A stretch of 5,866 bases of DNA. Origin: Alphaproteobacteria bacterium. Its GTDB lineage: Bacteria > Pseudomonadota > Alphaproteobacteria > Micavibrionales > Micavibrionaceae. A program made the translations under genes and the position numbers. The notes beneath the pieces are model-generated. The model worked only from the letters and a program-made list of their open reading frames with translations, made no database searches and was not told the DNA's origin. Below, one piece after another: positions 5,655 through 5,866 of the stretch. How positions within the stretch are numbered: position 1 is the stretch's first letter; each line of letters opens with the position of its first letter. The stretch lies in the NCBI GenBank assembly GCA_030639165.1, contig DAOWDF010000139.1, forward strand, positions 1 through 5,866, written 5' to 3'.

Positions 5655-5866
5655 ATGTCGCGCATGACAGATGAAAATAAAAAAGATGATTATCGGGATA
5701 CAGTTTTCCTGCCGAAAACTAATTTTCCTATGCGTGGCGGTTTAGCGAAAAAGGAGCCAGAGATTTTAGCTCAGTGGAAAGCTGATGATCTCTATGGCAA
5801 GATTCGCAAGCAATCAGCGGGCAAACCAAAATTTGTACTCCATGATGGCCCGCCATACGCCAATGG
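5655..5866 (+). CDS. ileS: Isoleucyl-tRNA synthetase, N-terminal 70 residues, partial
   Basis: The frame opens at ATG 5655 and runs off the right edge. It charges tRNA-Ile with isoleucine in the cytoplasm. The visible part has the class I IleS N-terminus: YRDTVFLPKTNFPMRGGL (13-30), the KKEPEILAQW block (32-41) and HDGPPYAN (63-70), which leads into the HIGH active-site motif just beyond the window. An in-frame stop at 5640 limits the start to ATG 5655 or ATG 5664; the latter (MTDENKK) is equally plausible because neither has a clear Shine-Dalgarno sequence. It lies 66 bp after ribF and is probably transcribed with it. The usual downstream lspA is instead on the opposite strand left of the bufferin operon. 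Confidence 0.95.
   Translation, partial: MSRMTDENKKDDYRDTVFLPKTNFPMRGGLAKKEPEILAQWKADDLYGKIRKQSAGKPKFVLHDGPPYAN

Noticed and set aside
5629..5656. Possible ileS promoter TTGATT-N16-CATTAT
   Set aside because: Both boxes match only four of six positions and the -10 would overlap the ATG at 5655; co-transcription with ribF is simpler.
1..5866. Search for tRNA or rRNA genes, CRISPR arrays, insertion sequences and attachment sites
   Set aside because: No cloverleaf-like or rRNA segments, spaced direct repeats, transposase frames or terminal inverted repeats were seen.

Overview
The window looks like chromosomal DNA from a moderately AT-leaning alphaproteobacterium. Three things point there: a DUF3035/BamF-type lipoprotein (a family known from Alphaproteobacteria), the grouping of ribF, ileS, lspA, bamF and an M16 peptidase seen in that class, and the alphaproteobacterial look of the RibF and IleS N-termini. 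I cannot name a genus from the sequence. Every base range over 300 nt is covered by a gene.

Layout. On the minus strand, reading right to left: bufA (4174-4542), bufB (3274-4152), bufC (2502-3284) and a DoxX-family membrane protein gene (2022-2495) form a tight operon with gaps of 21 bp, an 11-bp overlap, and 6 bp. After 62 bp without a convincing terminator come lspA (1477-1959), bamF (884-1435) and an M16 zinc peptidase (1-878, running off the left edge). On the plus strand, ribF (4656-5588) and the start of ileS (5655 to the right edge) diverge from bufA across a 113-bp intergenic region.

Main point. The four-gene bufA-bufB-bufC-DoxX set matches the bufferin (Hvf-like) pathway. In it a small exported precursor with four cysteines (DUF2282) is modified by a multinuclear non-heme iron oxidase (MNIO, formerly DUF692) with a DUF2063 partner, giving a periplasmic copper-binding RiPP. 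These systems were described recently in Caulobacter and Haemophilus, so the class is not new. This example has individual features: a long acidic, repeat-containing tail on the precursor, a cysteine-rich C-terminus on the DoxX protein, and a location directly upstream of the lspA-bamF-M16 envelope genes.

Regulation. Upstream of bufA on the minus strand is GTAACC-N16-CGAA (4606-4631), an ECF-sigma-type promoter resembling, as I recall it, the Caulobacter SigF consensus that controls bufferin genes under metal stress. It sits inside the spacer of a likely ribF promoter on the opposite strand. If transcription continues past the DoxX gene, the metal-stress promoter would also feed lspA, bamF and the M16 peptidase, linking copper defence to lipoprotein processing and outer-membrane assembly. 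That last step is inference.
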